This document shows, in pieces, positions 25,178 through 34,548 of a DNA stretch of 64,000 nucleotides (position 1 is the stretch's first letter; each line of letters begins with the position of its first letter). The notes under the pieces are model-generated. The model did not search any database. It was not told where the DNA came from and saw nothing but the letters and a program-made list of their open reading frames with translations. Location: contig NZ_CAKLBX010000001.1 in the NCBI RefSeq assembly GCF_920987055.1, positions 2,652,501 to 2,716,500 of the forward strand, read 5' to 3'. Made by a program: the position numbers and the translations under genes. The stretch is from Novosphingobium sp. CECT 9465 (GTDB lineage: Bacteria > Pseudomonadota > Alphaproteobacteria > Sphingomonadales > Sphingomonadaceae).

Positions 25178-26886
25178 ACCGTGCCATCGGAATCATTGCC
25201 AGCCATTTCGACCGGCGACAGGTGGCGGCACTTGTCGCACTCTCGCTCGGCTCTGCGGCAACCGAAGGCATCGGGCTGATCCTGCTGGTGCCGATCCTGG
25301 CGGTGCTGAGCAACAATGCCGTGTTGCCGGGAGCGCTTGGCAGGTTTGCCACCATGCTGGGCGGACAGCACTCGCTGGGCCTTCTGTTGCTGGCCTTCGT
25401 CGCGCTCGTATTCCTGCGCGCCCTGCTCAACTTCTATCGCGCATTGCTGGCGCTCACCGTGCAGCGCAAGCTTATCGACGGGTTGCGCCTGCGCGCATGG
25501 CATGCCCTGCTGCATTGCGATTGGCGGGTCCTTTCGGGCATGCGGCAGAGCGACAACGCCAGCCTGCTGATCACCACGATCGATCGCGTCGGCGTCGGGG
25601 TTGACCGTGCCTTGTCAGGTGGCGTCGTGATCATCACGCTGATCGGCATCGGCGGCGCGGCGCTGGCCATATCGCCAGGGATGACCATCGGCGCGCTGAT
25701 CGGCGGGGGCCTCGTCCTGTTTGCCTTCCGCCGCCTGCGCCAGCGCGCCCGCGCGCTCGGCGGCGAACTCGACGGTGTCTACGAACGGCTCTATGCCGAA
25801 CTGGGCGAAGGGCTGGGCGCGCTGCGGGTGATCAAGAGCTTCGGGGCCGAAGCTGCCACTGAACAGCGCTTGCGCAACGAACTGGCATCGCTGCACACGG
25901 CAGAGCGGACCTATGTGCGCGACAATGGGCTTGGCCAGCTTGCGTTGCAGGCCGGCAGCGCTGCATTGCTGGCGCTGGTGGTGTGGGTAGCGCTACAGTT
26001 CTGGCAGGCCGATCTGGTCGTGCTCCTGCCAATGATCGCGCTGTTCGCGCGCGGCTTCCCGTTGCTGATGGCCCTTCAGGGCTGCATGCAGGACCTCGCC
26101 TATGCCCGCCCGGCCGTAGAGACAGCCGTATCGCTGATCGAACGCGCCGAGTCCGAGCGCGAGCCGGACCTGCCGCTCGATGCGGAAGTCCCGACGCCGG
26201 TGCGCTCGATCGGCCTGCGCGGCGTATCGATCACTTACGCAGGCCGCACCACGCCGGCGCTGGATAACGTCACCCTTGACCTGCCGGTGCGCCGCATCAC
26301 CGCGCTGCTCGGACCGTCAGGCGCCGGCAAGAGCACCCTGGCAGACGTGATCGGCGGGTTGCTGATGCCGGATTCGGGCGAATTGCTGATCGATGGCCAA
26401 CCGCTCGATTTCGGGCTGCGCCGCGCGTGGCGCACCCGCGTCACCTATGTCCAGCAGGTGCCGATCCTGTTCACCGGCACGGTGCGCGACAATCTGCTGT
26501 GGGCGCAGCCCCATGCCGACGATGCCGCGCTCTATGCAGCGCTGGCCGATGCGTCAGCCGATTTTGTCGAGCGCCTGCCCGAACGACTGGACACGCTCGT
26601 CGGCGAAAACGGCCACCAGTTTTCGGGCGGAGAACGCCAGCGCCTCATCCTCGCCCGCGCGATGATGCGCGTCCCGCAATTGCTGATCCTCGATGAAGCC
26701 GCCAATGCGCTGGACCCTGCCAACGACCGGGCCATCGCCGAGGCGGTGATGCGGTTGCGGGACCGTTGCGCCGTCCTGGTCATCGCGCACGGCGGGGCGC
26801 TCGAAAACATTGCCGATCATACCGTGCGAATAGTGCAGGGCCGCATAGTACCGTACCGAATTGACAGTCCCGAACGCCACACCTAG
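25174..26886 (+). CDS. Lasso-peptide ABC exporter (D protein)
   Basis: A 570-residue fused ABC transporter. The N-terminal part has hydrophobic segments (GLILLVPILAVL, LLLLAFVALVFLRALL, VVIITLIGIGGAALAI, LLALVVWVALQFW). The C-terminal ATPase has Walker A GPSGAGKST at 380-388, signature FSGGERQ and Walker B LLILDEAANALD. The start is probably the rare codon CTG at 25174. GAAGGA lies seven bases before it, the frame is protein-like from there (NRAIGIIASHFDRRQ), and CTGA overlaps the B2 stop. GTG at 25222 is the alternative. D proteins export the mature peptide and give self-immunity. Confidence 0.88.
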   Translation: MNRAIGIIASHFDRRQVAALVALSLGSAATEGIGLILLVPILAVLSNNAVLPGALGRFATMLGGQHSLGLLLLAFVALVFLRALLNFYRALLALTVQRKLIDGLRLRAWHALLHCDWRVLSGMRQSDNASLLITTIDRVGVGVDRALSGGVVIITLIGIGGAALAISPGMTIGALIGGGLVLFAFRRLRQRARALGGELDGVYERLYAELGEGLGALRVIKSFGAEAATEQRLRNELASLHTAERTYVRDNGLGQLALQAGSAALLALVVWVALQFWQADLVVLLPMIALFARGFPLLMALQGCMQDLAYARPAVETAVSLIERAESEREPDLPLDAEVPTPVRSIGLRGVSITYAGRTTPALDNVTLDLPVRRITALLGPSGAGKSTLADVIGGLLMPDSGELLIDGQPLDFGLRRAWRTRVTYVQQVPILFTGTVRDNLLWAQPHADDAALYAALADASADFVERLPERLDTLVGENGHQFSGGERQRLILARAMMRVPQLLILDEAANALDPANDRAIAEAVMRLRDRCAVLVIAHGGALENIADHTVRIVQGRIVPYRIDSPERHT

Positions 26887-26979
26887 TGCAGTAACGAAAG
26901 ATATTTCGCCGTCTCGGCAAATATCCCGGCCGCCCCATGCCGATCCGGCAGACCGTGCGTCAGGAGCTGACAAAGCCGA

Positions 26980-28182
26980 ATGCGACCAGAGACCGTACTC
27001 CTGCGCATAAGTGCTTGTCCCGATGGCAATTTCAAGGCTGACCTCGATAGCCTTGATACACCCGGTTGGGAAACCCTGCTCGACATGTCGTCAAGGATGC
27101 GCACCTTGCCACTGGTCGAACAGGCGATCATTCGCGCAGGCCTGCAAGGCCGGATACCCGCATCTTGCGCCCAAAGCATGGAAGAACAGCAGCGCTGGCA
27201 AACCATGTCCGCTTTCGGCAATCAGGTTGCCTTGACGCAGGTCTTCGATTTCCTGTCCCGTCATGGCATTCACCCTGTAGCCCTCAAGGGTGTGCGGCTG
27301 GCCCACCTCGATTACCCGGATTCGCGGCTGCGGCCGATGCGCGACATCGATCTGCTGGTGCCGCCCCAAGACGCTGAAAGGGCGCAGCAACTGCTGATCG
27401 ATTCTGGCGACTATGAAGTCGCCGAATGGACAGACCTGTACGGCATCGACTACGGCCACCAACTGCCCGATCTGCTCGATACGCGGCGCGGCGTCTCACT
27501 GGAAATCCACCATCGCCTGAATGCACGGGGCTGGGCGCAGGAGCCGATGCTGGTCCGCATGGTCCACGCCGAAGCACAGGACATGGTGCTGTCGGGCAAG
27601 ACCATCCGGGTTCCCTCGATCCACGCCAACTTTCTCCATCTGATCGAACATGCAACACTGCACCATGCGTTCGAGAACGGTCCCCTGACCCTGGCTGACC
27701 TGCATTACACCGCGGTGTCCAGCCAGATCGACTGGCCGCTGCTGGTAACGCAGGCAGAGGAAATGGGTGTGCTGCGATCACTGCAACTGGTCGCCGCACT
27801 GGCCCGCCGCCACGGTGCCACATGGGTGCCAGAAATCATCGACACGTCGGGCGCCGAACTCGCGCACCATGTGGACGTGGCTGAAGAAGCCATCCTGCGC
27901 GATGAGGATTCAGCAGAACACCACGCCTTCCTGCGCAACCTCAGCATGCGCAAGGGCCAGCAGCCCGGCTGGCTCGCCGCCGCGCGCGCCGCGCTCACCC
28001 CCAATCCCGTAAGTCTTGGCAGCATGCTGCGGCTGAGCGAGAACAATCCCCTGCGGTGGGTGGCCTATCCCGCCTGGCTGGCAACGCGCGCCACGAAATA
28101 TCTGGCCGCGCGGCGAGTAAACGCGATTGCCGGCAACACGGCAAAAGAAGTCGCCATGTTGAAATGGTTGCACAAAAGCTGA
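26980..28182 (+). CDS. Nucleotidyltransferase-fold protein (NTP_transf_5 type) of the lasso cluster
   Basis: A 400-residue protein with the pattern of the PF14907-type nucleotidyltransferases: LKGVRLAHLDYPDSRLRPMRDIDLLVPP, where K103 and the D122-x-D124 pair are the expected catalytic residues. The C-terminal half (HANFLHLIEHATLHHAF ... LTLADLHYTA) is helical and typical of these proteins. Proteins like this occur in RiPP and lasso clusters together with HprK-like kinases, where they may add a nucleotide to a phosphorylated or hydroxyl site; the activity here is not known. It starts 94 bases after the exporter gene, on the same strand. Confidence 0.75.
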   Translation: MRPETVLLRISACPDGNFKADLDSLDTPGWETLLDMSSRMRTLPLVEQAIIRAGLQGRIPASCAQSMEEQQRWQTMSAFGNQVALTQVFDFLSRHGIHPVALKGVRLAHLDYPDSRLRPMRDIDLLVPPQDAERAQQLLIDSGDYEVAEWTDLYGIDYGHQLPDLLDTRRGVSLEIHHRLNARGWAQEPMLVRMVHAEAQDMVLSGKTIRVPSIHANFLHLIEHATLHHAFENGPLTLADLHYTAVSSQIDWPLLVTQAEEMGVLRSLQLVAALARRHGATWVPEIIDTSGAELAHHVDVAEEAILRDEDSAEHHAFLRNLSMRKGQQPGWLAAARAALTPNPVSLGSMLRLSENNPLRWVAYPAWLATRATKYLAARRVNAIAGNTAKEVAMLKWLHKS

Positions 28183-28262
28183 TTTGATTGCGGCTACCGG
28201 GATGTTTCGTCCCGCCTCTCAGACCAATCAGGCAGGGCCTTCTGCCGATCGGGTACAGGAGA

Positions 28263-28349
28263 TGGTGCGGTCGAGAAGACTCGAACTTCCACGGGCTTTC
28301 GCCCACAACGACCTCAACGTTGCGCGTCTACCAATTCCGCCACGACCGC
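28263..28349 (-). tRNA. tRNA-Leu (anticodon GAG)
   Basis: On the minus strand GCGGTCG pairs with CGACCGC, followed by A and an encoded CCA. The anticodon stem CAACG/CGTTG encloses the loop TTGAGGT, giving anticodon GAG. The long variable arm (GTGGGCGAAAGCCCGT) is typical of Leu tRNA, and the T-arm loop is TTCGAGT. Total 87 bases with CCA. The gap to 28480 has no gene but must hold its promoter. Confidence 0.95.
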
Positions 28350-28479
28350 ATAATCATACAGGGTGCCGAACCGAAGATTGGCTCCCTGTGGGGGGTAGGA
28401 GCGCGCCACTAGCAAACAGGTTTGCACCGCGCAACAACCATCGGAACTTTTTTATGCGCGCATCGGGATAAGTCGAGGA

Positions 28480-29274
28480 TCAGTCAGGTTTCCAGCCGAT
28501 CTCGGCAACCTTCGCGCTCTTGGGCACATCGGTGACTGCTGCGTTTACCGTAACGCTCTCGCCCGGCGCAAGTTCGTCCTGCGGGGGCGGCACTTCCCAG
28601 GTCTTCACCACCTTGTCGCGCGAATCGCGCAAAACGATGAGGATTTCCGGGATCGCGCGCACATCCTTGCCAACGTTCGTCACCGTACCGCTTGCGCCGA
28701 AATATTCAGTGCCGTTGGGTAACTGCCTGCGATCCTGCTTTTCGGGCGGGAAGGACAGTTCGAGATCCGGCCGGTCAGCACCGAATGTCTGCGTGGCGCC
28801 GGGCAACCACTGCGGAATCCCGAAATACCAGGCTGCGGCACCCAATCCGGCAATCGATATCGCAAAGGCCACCGCCGCAAGCGTCCACATTTTTGCAGGA
28901 TTGCGGCGTGGACGGAACGGAGGCTCGTGATCGAAAGGCGAATGGCCATCGTCGGCGGCGATTTCCACAGCCCTGGGCAATGGACGTGGCACGGGTGGAG
29001 GCGTCGGCGGCTCATCAGCGGCCGGCCGGAACGGCAAATCCGGCTCCGCTGCATGGACCGGTGCAGTCGGCGCCGGAGTGGGTGCCGGTGCGGCCGAAGG
29101 CACCTCGGCCACAGGCTCGGCAGGTGCGACAGGCATCGGTCGCTCGGCCATTTCCGGGCCATTCTGGAACCAGGAATGACGGCACTTGGCGCAACGCACG
29201 GTACGGCCGTCCACGCCGATTGCGGTGTCGGGAACGACATAGCGCGTCGAACAGGCGGGGCACGCAATGATCAT
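28480..29274 (-). CDS. MJ0042-type zinc-ribbon membrane protein
   Basis: A 264-residue protein. The N-terminal zinc ribbon has CPACSTRYVVPDTAIGVDGRTVRCAKCRHSW (Cys pairs at about 5/8 and 27/30). A long Pro/Ala-rich linker follows, then one transmembrane segment (about 132-153) and a C-terminal DUF3426-like beta domain (SGTVTNVGKDVRAIPEILIVLRDSRDK ... LAPGESVTVNAAV). Function unknown. Such genes commonly sit beside ftsE in alphaproteobacteria, as here (divergent). ATG at 29274 is chosen because the zinc ribbon begins at once. Confidence 0.85.
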   Translation of the reverse strand: MIIACPACSTRYVVPDTAIGVDGRTVRCAKCRHSWFQNGPEMAERPMPVAPAEPVAEVPSAAPAPTPAPTAPVHAAEPDLPFRPAADEPPTPPPVPRPLPRAVEIAADDGHSPFDHEPPFRPRRNPAKMWTLAAVAFAISIAGLGAAAWYFGIPQWLPGATQTFGADRPDLELSFPPEKQDRRQLPNGTEYFGASGTVTNVGKDVRAIPEILIVLRDSRDKVVKTWEVPPPQDELAPGESVTVNAAVTDVPKSAKVAEIGWKPD

Positions 29275-29422
29275 CACGAGGGTAAAGCATGGCCTTGCGC
29301 CAAGAAACAATAGCAACAGCCACCAAGAAACGCTCTGATGGCCTTTTTTCCACATGGATTGCCGCGTATAGCCGTTTCAGCGTAACCGAATGCGCGCAAC
29401 AACCGGAAATAGTCTCCACCTC

Positions 29423-30172
29423 ATGAACCAGCCAGATGACGCGGAGATTGTCCATTTCGACAATGTCGGCCTGCGCTATGGCACGGGCAAGGAAGTGCTG
29501 ACTGACGTCAGTTTCACATTGTATTCCGGGCGATTCTACTTCCTCACCGGGGCATCGGGCGCGGGCAAGACCAGCCTGCTCAAGCTGCTCTACCTTTCGC
29601 AGCGCCCATCGCGCGGGCTGATCCGCATGTTCGGCACCGACGCCATAACCCTGCCGCGCGAACGCCTGCCCGGCTTTCGCCGCCGCCTCGGCGTCGTGTT
29701 CCAGGATTTCCGTCTCGTCCAGCACCTCTCTGCGTTCGACAACGTGGCCCTGCCCCTGCGCGTTGCCGGTGTGCCCGAACGCGACATTTTCCGCCCGGTG
29801 ACCGATATGCTCGAATGGGTCGGCCTGGGTGATCGCAGCCATGCCCGGCCCGCAACGCTTTCTGGCGGAGAGCAGCAGCGCGTCGCCATTGCGCGCGCCG
29901 TGATCGGTCGCCCCGACATGCTGATCGCCGACGAGCCGACGGGTAACGTCGACCCTGACATGGCGGTAAAGCTGCTGCGCCTGTTCGAGGCGCTCAACCG
30001 TCTTGGCACAACCGTCGTCGTCGCCACGCACGATATTCACCTGATCCAGAAGATGCCCGAATCGCTTATCATGCGGCTCGACCGGGGCCGCTTGTCCGAT
30101 CCCACCGGCGCGCTGCGCTATCCTCCGCGCCGCGCCCCGTCGCCGCCGCGCCCCGAAGCGCTCGGCGCATGA
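29423..30172 (+). CDS. ftsE: Cell division ATP-binding protein
   Basis: FtsE is the ATPase that, with FtsX, controls septal peptidoglycan hydrolases at the division site. The 249-residue protein has Walker [11 protein letters not shown]-loop (VVFQDFRLV), signature LSGGEQQR, Walker [13 protein letters not shown] and the switch His in ATHDIHLI. Its stop overlaps ftsX by four bases. ATG at 29423 is taken; an upstream ATG at 29390 would add a poor N-terminus. The C-terminal tail is Pro/Arg-rich. Confidence 0.94.
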   Translation: MNQPDDAEIVHFDNVGLRYGTGKEVLTDVSFTLYSGRFYFLTGASGAGKTSLLKLLYLSQRPSRGLIRMFGTDAITLPRERLPGFRRRLGVVFQDFRLVQHLSAFDNVALPLRVAGVPERDIFRPVTDMLEWVGLGDRSHARPATLSGGEQQRVAIARAVIGRPDMLIADEPTGNVDPDMAVKLLRLFEALNRLGTTVVVATHDIHLIQKMPESLIMRLDRGRLSDPTGALRYPPRRAPSPPRPEALGA

Positions 30173-31104
30173 ACGTGCTGCCCGCCGTGGTCCAGGCATT
30201 TCGCGGCGAATGGCGTGAACGCGCCAGCGCGGAAAGCCGCCTTCTGCCGCAGGGCAAGTTGTCCGGCCCGATGCCTTGGGTCATTGCGATCATGATCGGC
30301 CTGACCGTCGTCGCCACCGCCAGCGGGCTTGCCCTGCGCAACACCGCCAGCGTCGCCAGCGCCGATGTGGCGGGCGGTGTTACCGTGCAGATCGTGCACG
30401 GCGCCCCGCGTGAGCGGGACCGCCAGGCACGGGCCGCACTCGATGCGATCAAGAGCGCGCCCGGCGTCGCTTCTGCCCGACTGGTCCCCCAGGCCGAACT
30501 CGATGCGCTGGTCGAACCATGGCTCGGCACCAGCGCGGGCGACGATATCAACGCCCTGCCCGTGCCCGCGCTGATCGACGTACGCCTTTCGGGCAGCGCC
30601 AGCGAAGCGCACCTCGCCGCCTTGCGTGACCGCCTCAAAGCGCCTGCCCCCGCCGCGCGGATCGATGCGCAGGCAAGCTGGCTGGCCCCGGTGTTCGAGG
30701 CCATCGGCGGCCTGCAATGGCTGGCGGGCGGGTTGATCGCCCTGCTGGCCTTCGCCACGGTCGCCACGGTGCTGCTCGCATCGCGCAATGCGCTGATCAA
30801 TCACCGCACCACGATAGAGATCGTCCACATGCTCGGCGGCACGGACACGCAGATCGCGCGGATATTCCAGCGGTCGATGGCGGTCGATGCGGCGGCAGGC
30901 GGCATCGGCGGGCTGATGCTCGGCCTTGTCGCAACGCTGCTGCTTGGGCGGCAATTCGCCGCACTGGGATCAGGGATGATGACATCTGTCGGGCTGGAGT
31001 GGATCGATTGGCTGGCGATCTGCTGCATTCCGCTGGCAGGCGTACTGCTGGCGGTACTGACCGCGCGGTTCACCGTCCTCAGCGCACTCAGGCGGATGCT
31101 GTGA
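30169..31104 (+). CDS. ftsX: Cell division protein FtsX
   Basis: A 311-residue FtsX-type permease. It has a cytoplasmic N-terminus, one transmembrane helix (about 42-60), an extracytoplasmic domain (VTVQIVHGAPRERD ...), and three C-terminal transmembrane helices with the conserved RNALINHRTTIEIVHMLGGTDTQIARIFQRS segment. It follows ftsE with ATGA coupling, and the next gene starts inside its stop (GTGA). Confidence 0.92.
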   Translation: MNVLPAVVQAFRGEWRERASAESRLLPQGKLSGPMPWVIAIMIGLTVVATASGLALRNTASVASADVAGGVTVQIVHGAPRERDRQARAALDAIKSAPGVASARLVPQAELDALVEPWLGTSAGDDINALPVPALIDVRLSGSASEAHLAALRDRLKAPAPAARIDAQASWLAPVFEAIGGLQWLAGGLIALLAFATVATVLLASRNALINHRTTIEIVHMLGGTDTQIARIFQRSMAVDAAAGGIGGLMLGLVATLLLGRQFAALGSGMMTSVGLEWIDWLAICCIPLAGVLLAVLTARFTVLSALRRML

Positions 31105-31649
31105 CAAGTCGCGGCATCTTCCGACGGCTGTTCTCGCTGCTCCTGCTCGCCTGGGCGCTTGGCTTCATCTGGTTCGCCACGTTCCTGCCGCGGCCCGCCA
31201 ACGAACCGATCAAGACCGATGGCATTGTCGCGCTGACCGGCGGCGGCGGGCGCATACCCCACGCCTTGCGCCTGCTTGAGCGGGGCGCGGCAAAACGGCT
31301 GCTCGTATCTGGAGTCGACCGCGAAGTGCGTCCGCGCGAATTCGCCGTGGAATACCAGGTTCCGGCAGAGCTGATGGCATGCTGCATCGTGCTCGGCTAT
31401 GACGCCGTCGATACCCGCACCAACGCCATCGAGGCGGTCCGCTGGATGAAGGAGAACCGCATCACCTCGGTCCGCGTGGTCACCACGGACTGGCACATGC
31501 GCCGCGCCATCTTCGATCTTGCCGATGAAGCGCCCCAAGGCATCGTCATTATCGAGGACGCCGTCGTTTCACGCCCCAGCTTCCGCATCCTGTTCCTTGA
31601 ATACAACAAGCTGGTCGCACGGCTGCTGGCATGGACGATAGGCTGGTAA
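31101..31649 (+). CDS. YdcF-like DUF218 protein
   Basis: A 182-residue protein with one N-terminal transmembrane helix (LFSLLLLAWALGFIWFATFL) and the DUF218 fold: IVALTGGGGRIPHALRLLERGAAKRLLVSGV, TRTNAIEAVRWMKEN and VTTDWHMRRA. The related E. coli proteins ElyC (YcbC) and SanA affect envelope biogenesis, but the reaction is unknown. The GTG at 31101 overlaps the ftsX stop (GTGA). The position after ftsEX and before plsC suggests an envelope role. Confidence 0.85.
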   Translation: MTSRGIFRRLFSLLLLAWALGFIWFATFLPRPANEPIKTDGIVALTGGGGRIPHALRLLERGAAKRLLVSGVDREVRPREFAVEYQVPAELMACCIVLGYDAVDTRTNAIEAVRWMKENRITSVRVVTTDWHMRRAIFDLADEAPQGIVIIEDAVVSRPSFRILFLEYNKLVARLLAWTIGW

Positions 31650-32344
31650 TGATCCGCAATCTGACTTCCGTTGTGCGCAGCATCGTGTTCTACGGCGTGT
31701 TCTACACCGGCTCGGTGCCCTATGTTCTCGCCGCGCTGGCGCTCAGGAACCTGTCGGTGCCGAAATTCCGCTGGGTCGTACGCCAATGGAGCCACTGGCA
31801 TCGCCTGTGCTGCCGATGGATTCTCGGCATCAAGGTGGAACTTGAGCGCCCCGTGTTCCGCTCAGGGGTGCTTTACGCGGTCAAGCACGAAGCGTTTTTC
31901 GAAGCCATTGACATGCCGTGGCTGTTCCTCAACCCGGTGGTCTTCGCCAAGGCCGAACTGCTGCGCATTCCCGGCTGGGGACCGGCGGGGGCGCGCTTCG
32001 GGCTGATCGGGGTGGATCGCGATGGCGGGGCGCGGGCCTTGCGCGCAATGCTGACAGAGGCCCGGCAGCGCATCGCCGAAGGCCGGCCGCTGGTGATATT
32101 CCCCGAAGGCACCCGCATTCCCCACGGTGAGCGCCGCGAACTGCAATCGGGCTTTGCGGGGATCTACAAGCTGCTCGGCCTGCCGGTCATCCCGGTCGCG
32201 GTCAATACAGGCCCGCTCTATCACCGCCGCTGGAAGCAGCCGGGCACCGTGCGCTATCGCTTTGGCGAAGAGATTCCGCCCGGCCTCCCGCGCGAGGACA
32301 TCGAAGCCCGCGTCGAAGCTGCCATCAACGCGCTGAACGACTGA
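31649..32344 (+). CDS. PlsC-type lysophospholipid acyltransferase
   Basis: A 231-residue membrane acyltransferase for 1-acylglycerol-3-phosphate-type substrates. It has an N-terminal hydrophobic helix (SIVFYGVFYTGSVPYVLAALAL). The catalytic motif is HEAFFE (HX4E, a common alphaproteobacterial variant of HX4D), and the later motifs are FPEGTR and VIPVAVNTG. The start is read as ATG 31649 (TAATG, overlapping the previous stop by one base); ATG at 31631 in the same frame is possible. Confidence 0.88.
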   Translation: MIRNLTSVVRSIVFYGVFYTGSVPYVLAALALRNLSVPKFRWVVRQWSHWHRLCCRWILGIKVELERPVFRSGVLYAVKHEAFFEAIDMPWLFLNPVVFAKAELLRIPGWGPAGARFGLIGVDRDGGARALRAMLTEARQRIAEGRPLVIFPEGTRIPHGERRELQSGFAGIYKLLGLPVIPVAVNTGPLYHRRWKQPGTVRYRFGEEIPPGLPREDIEARVEAAINALND

Positions 32345-32346
32345 AA

Positions 32347-33618
32347 ATGGCCACGGAACCGGAAATCGGAACGAGCGAACCCCGCTCGCTCCTCACCGTG
32401 CTCGGCCCCGGCCTTGTCACCGGCGCGGCGGATGACGATCCATCGGGCATCGGCACCTACAGCCAGGTCGGCGCGCAGTTCGGCTATGGCATGGCGTGGA
32501 CGATGCTGTTCGGGTTTCCGCTGCTCGCCTCGATCCAGGCGATCTGCGCCCGCATCGGCGCCACCACCGGGCGCGGCATCGCGCACAACCTGCGCCGCCA
32601 CTATCACCCGGCCCTGTTGCGCACGATGGTCATGCTGCTGCTGATCGCCAACGTCATCAACCTGGGGGCCGATCTTGGCGCGATGGGCGCGGCATTGGCG
32701 CTGCTGGTGCCCGGCCCGGCGCTGGCCTTCACCGTGATGTTCGGCATCGTCAGCGTCACTGCCGAAGTGTTCATCGCCTACACTCGCTATGCCCGCATCC
32801 TCAAATGGACCACGCTGTCGCTGTTCTCCTATGTCGCCGTGGTGTTCGTTGCCGGGGTTGACTGGGGCGCGGCCCTGCGCGGCATCGTCATCCCGTCCTT
32901 CGCGTTCGACAAGGACCACACGATGGCGCTGGTCGCCGTGTTCGGCACCACCATCAGCCCCTACCTGTTCTTCTGGCAGGCCGGGCAGGAGGTGGAGGAA
33001 CAGCACCGCCGCCACACCAAGCCGCTGTGCATCGCGCCGCGCACCGCAGGGCCGGAACTCAGGCGGATCCGCACCGATACGCTGGTCGGCATGGGCTTTT
33101 CGCACCTCACCGCCCTGTTCATCATCATCGCCACCGCCGCCACGCTCCATGCCCATGGCGTTAATGACGTGACCTCGGCAGCGCAGGCGGCAGAGGCGCT
33201 CCGCCCCATCGCGGGCAATCTCGCCTTTGCGCTGTTCGCGGTCGGCATCATCGGCACCGGCCTGCTCGCCGTGCCGGTTCTGGCAGGCTCGGCGGCCTAT
33301 GCCGTCAGCGAAACCTTCCGCTGGACCGAGGGCCTTGATCGCAAACCGCGCGAGGCCAAGGCCTTCTACGGCGTGATTGCCGTGGCAACGCTCGGCGGCG
33401 TCGCGCTCAACTTCACCGGGATCGATCCGATGCGCGCGCTCTATTGGGCCGCCGTCGTCAACGGACTTCTCGCCCCGCCACTGATGGTCGTCACAATGAT
33501 GATCGCGCGCAACCCGCGCATCATGGGCCGCCTCACCATCCCGCCCCGCCTCGCCTTCGGCGGCTGGCTCTCCACCGCCGTCATGTGGGCGATTGCGCTG
33601 CTGTTCCTGTTCGGCTGA
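32347..33618 (+). CDS. Divergent NRAMP-family divalent cation transporter
   Basis: A 423-residue protein with about eleven hydrophobic segments and the NRAMP layout. Where classical Nramp has DPGN in helix 1, this protein has DPSG (D31-G34, in ADDDPSGIGTYSQVGAQFGYG). Where classical helix 6 has MPH, it has SPY (GTTISPYLFFWQ, about 205-207). It therefore lacks the Asn and the soft Met ligand used for Mn/Fe, and its substrate may be a harder ion such as Mg, or may be unknown. It starts two bases after plsC, probably in the same operon. Family placement is firm; ion choice is inference. Confidence 0.8.
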   Translation: MATEPEIGTSEPRSLLTVLGPGLVTGAADDDPSGIGTYSQVGAQFGYGMAWTMLFGFPLLASIQAICARIGATTGRGIAHNLRRHYHPALLRTMVMLLLIANVINLGADLGAMGAALALLVPGPALAFTVMFGIVSVTAEVFIAYTRYARILKWTTLSLFSYVAVVFVAGVDWGAALRGIVIPSFAFDKDHTMALVAVFGTTISPYLFFWQAGQEVEEQHRRHTKPLCIAPRTAGPELRRIRTDTLVGMGFSHLTALFIIIATAATLHAHGVNDVTSAAQAAEALRPIAGNLAFALFAVGIIGTGLLAVPVLAGSAAYAVSETFRWTEGLDRKPREAKAFYGVIAVATLGGVALNFTGIDPMRALYWAAVVNGLLAPPLMVVTMMIARNPRIMGRLTIPPRLAFGGWLSTAVMWAIALLFLFG

Positions 33619-33621
33619 CGC

Positions 33622-34548
33622 TCAGCCCTTGCCGCTGTGATCGGCCCGGCCAAAGTCCGGCCGCGCATCGTCCTGGCCCATTTCGATGATGCCGCGGCGG
33701 ATCGCGCGGGTGCGGGTGAACTGGTCGAACAGCGTATCGCCATCGCCCTTGCGGATGGCCTTCTGCAATTCCGTCAGATCTTCGGTAAAGCGCTGGAGCA
33801 TTTCCAGCACCGCCTCACGGTTCGAAAGGAATACGTCGCGCCACATCGTCGGGTCGGACGCGGCGATGCGGGTGAAATCGCGGAAGCCGCCTGCGGAATA
33901 CTTGATCACCTCGCTCTGGGTGACCTGTTCGAGGTCCGAAGCGGTGCCGACGATGGTATAGGCGATCAGGTGCGGCAGGTGGCTGGTCACGGCCAGAACC
34001 TTGTCGTGGTGATCGGCGTCCATCGTCTCGACCCGCGCGCCCAGCGCTTCCCAGAACGCCACCAGTTGCGCCACCTTGGCCGGGGCCGCATTCTCAGGCG
34101 GGGTGACAATGCACCAGCGATTGACGAACAGCGTGGCGAAACCTGCGTCTGGCCCGCTCCGTTCGGTCCCCGCCACCGGGTGCGCCGGGATTACGTGATG
34201 GCCGGGCAGCGCCTCGGCCAATGCGCGGGCGACCGAACCCTTGGACGATCCGACATCGCTGATCACCGCATCGGCGGAAATGCCGGGAGCCAGCGCCACC
34301 GCCGCCGCGCCCATCGCGCCCACCGGAACGCACAGCACCACCAGATCGGACCCCAGCGCCGCGCTTGCCGCATCATCGGCAATCCCATGCGCAAGGCCCA
34401 GCGCGCGCGCCTTTGCGCGAACATCGGGGTCGGCGTCATACCCCACCACGCGAACGCCCGGCATGTATGCCTGCACCGCATGGCCGATCGAGCCGCCCAA
34501 CAGGCCCAGCCCGACAATCGTCACTTGAGCGAAAGGTGCGCCGCTCAC
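33622..34548 (-). CDS. Prephenate/arogenate dehydrogenase (TyrA/TyrC type)
   Basis: A 308-residue enzyme of tyrosine synthesis that oxidises prephenate and/or arogenate with NAD(P). It has the Rossmann motif [14 protein letters not shown], then DVGSSKGSV, the catalytic-region [14 protein letters not shown] and [16 protein letters not shown] at 34548 is preferred. It overlaps the hisC stop as GTGA and has GAGG about seven bases upstream; the ATG at 34563 lacks this. The pairing with hisC is common, since HisC-type aminotransferases can also act on aromatic substrates. Confidence 0.9.
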   Translation of the reverse strand: MSGAPFAQVTIVGLGLLGGSIGHAVQAYMPGVRVVGYDADPDVRAKARALGLAHGIADDAASAALGSDLVVLCVPVGAMGAAAVALAPGISADAVISDVGSSKGSVARALAEALPGHHVIPAHPVAGTERSGPDAGFATLFVNRWCIVTPPENAAPAKVAQLVAFWEALGARVETMDADHHDKVLAVTSHLPHLIAYTIVGTASDLEQVTQSEVIKYSAGGFRDFTRIAASDPTMWRDVFLSNREAVLEMLQRFTEDLTELQKAIRKGDGDTLFDQFTRTRAIRRGIIEMGQDDARPDFGRADHSGKG

